The notes under the pieces are model-generated. The model ran no database searches. It had not been told where the DNA came from and saw only the letters and a list, made by a program, of their open reading frames with translations. A DNA stretch of 22,896 nucleotides, taken from an uncultured Oscillospiraceae bacterium. GTDB lineage: Bacteria; Bacillota; Clostridia; Oscillospirales; Oscillospiraceae. Every line of letters starts with the position of its first letter. Position 1 is the stretch's first letter. The DNA is taken from contig CAJUAC010000047.1 in the NCBI GenBank assembly GCA_910583885.1, forward strand, positions 1-22,896, read 5' to 3'. Positions 22,546-22,896 of the stretch are shown here, in pieces. A program made the position numbers and the translations under genes.

Positions 22546-22575
22546 ATAAAATCCATTTATCAAATAATATGTCAA
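22546..22575 (-). promoter_or_regulatory. Probable promoter for rsmD operon
   Basis: On the - strand perfect TTGACA (22575-22570) and TTTTAT (22551-22546) are 18 bp apart, about 46 bases before the rsmD ATG. The -10 is weak. Confidence 0.6.
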
Positions 22576-22641
22576 ACCGGCGTATTTTTCAATAGGGACT
22601 TGGCCCCTTTTTATACATTTTATCGTTTTCCCTTTTTCCAC

Positions 22642-22670
22642 TTGTTATCCTGGAAAAAATAGTATATAAT
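22642..22670 (+). promoter_or_regulatory. Sigma-A promoter for asp23
   Basis: TTGTTA (22642-22647) and perfect TATAAT (22665-22670) are 17 bp apart. With the rsmD promoter this makes a divergent promoter region at 22500-22726. Confidence 0.8.
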
Positions 22671-22726
22671 ATGGAACCGTATATGGCGAAGCCTCCCCAT
22701 TATTTTCCGCTGAAAGGATGTTTTCC

Positions 22727-22896
22727 ATGATAAAGCTACAAACAGCAAAGGGAGCTGTCAGCATCAGCGACGCCGTGTTTACCAATATTACCGGCAACGC
22801 CGCCACCAACTGCTTCGGCGTCAAGGGCATGGCCTTCCGCTCCATGACCGACGGCCTGGTCCACCTCCTGCGCAAGGAGGCCATGAGCAAGGGCGT
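22727..22896 (+). CDS. Asp23/Gls24 family envelope stress protein (3' truncated by window)
   Basis: Only 56 complete codons are in the window. The start MIKLQTAKGAVSISDAVFTNITGNAATNCFGVKGMAF matches the Asp23/Gls24 (DUF322) family, which reads VxISxxVxxxIAxxAAxxxxGVxGM. These are small cytoplasmic proteins linked to envelope stress. AAAGGATG lies before ATG 22727; an in-frame ATG at 22718 overlaps that site and is less likely. In many Firmicutes the next gene is a DAK-type fatty acid kinase (fakA/yloV), which could be checked beyond the edge. Confidence 0.85.
   Translation, partial: MIKLQTAKGAVSISDAVFTNITGNAATNCFGVKGMAFRSMTDGLVHLLRKEAMSKG

Noticed and set aside
1..22896. CRISPR arrays, tRNA or rRNA genes, insertion sequences, prophage genes
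   Set aside because: None seen: no regularly spaced repeats, no tRNA-like cloverleaf, no transposase or integrase frames on either strand.

Overview
The window reads as a chromosomal core region of a GC-rich, endospore-forming Gram-positive anaerobe, most likely an Oscillospiraceae-type clostridium (Flavonifractor, Lawsonibacter or Intestinimonas relatives). This rests on gene content and order: a complete-looking division and cell-wall (dcw) run with SpoVD/PBP2-type transpeptidase, sporulation protease SpoIVB, a SleB-type hydrolase, meso-DAP-type MurE, ThiT under a TPP riboswitch, and Asp23. No database search was possible, so the genus is an inference.

Left, + strand (1-4320): a consensus promoter drives yceD (DUF177) and rpmF (ribosomal protein L32), closed by a strong terminator. 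A small variable stretch follows: an apparent BlaI/MecI repressor relic, a lipoprotein of unknown function with two Asp-rich loops, and a secreted stalk-plus-SleB hydrolase. A two-gene molybdenum-cofactor operon comes next: moaC and a MogA/MoaB protein fused to a divergent MoaE-like domain.

Middle, - strand (4350-8560): a promoter and TPP riboswitch with a terminator precede thiT, with a class-I glutamine amidotransferase-like gene directly downstream. Beyond them lie spoIVB and ftsZ, the latter with its own promoter and terminator.

Centre, - strand (8618-20745): the dcw cluster, transcribed right to left as mraZ, rsmH, ftsL, pbp(spoVD/ftsI), murE, mraY, ftsW, murG, murA, ftsQ, then ftsZ. 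murD, murF, murC, murB and ftsA are not in the cluster. A textbook promoter precedes mraZ and is overlapped downstream by three 10-bp tandem repeats that look like the MraZ operator. The ftsW-murG gap holds a hairpin-flanked AT-rich element, and murG appears to start at an ATT codon.

Right (20838-22896): on the - strand rsmD, coaD (4-nt overlap) and a coiled-coil protein, ending in a terminator just before the mraZ promoter. At the edge a + strand promoter drives a truncated asp23/gls24 gene.

Most of the window is ordinary housekeeping sequence. I see no convincing wholly new system. The items most worth checking are the MogA-MoaE fusion, the TPP-controlled amidotransferase, the MraZ operator, the ftsW-murG element with the ATT start, and the reduced dcw gene set.
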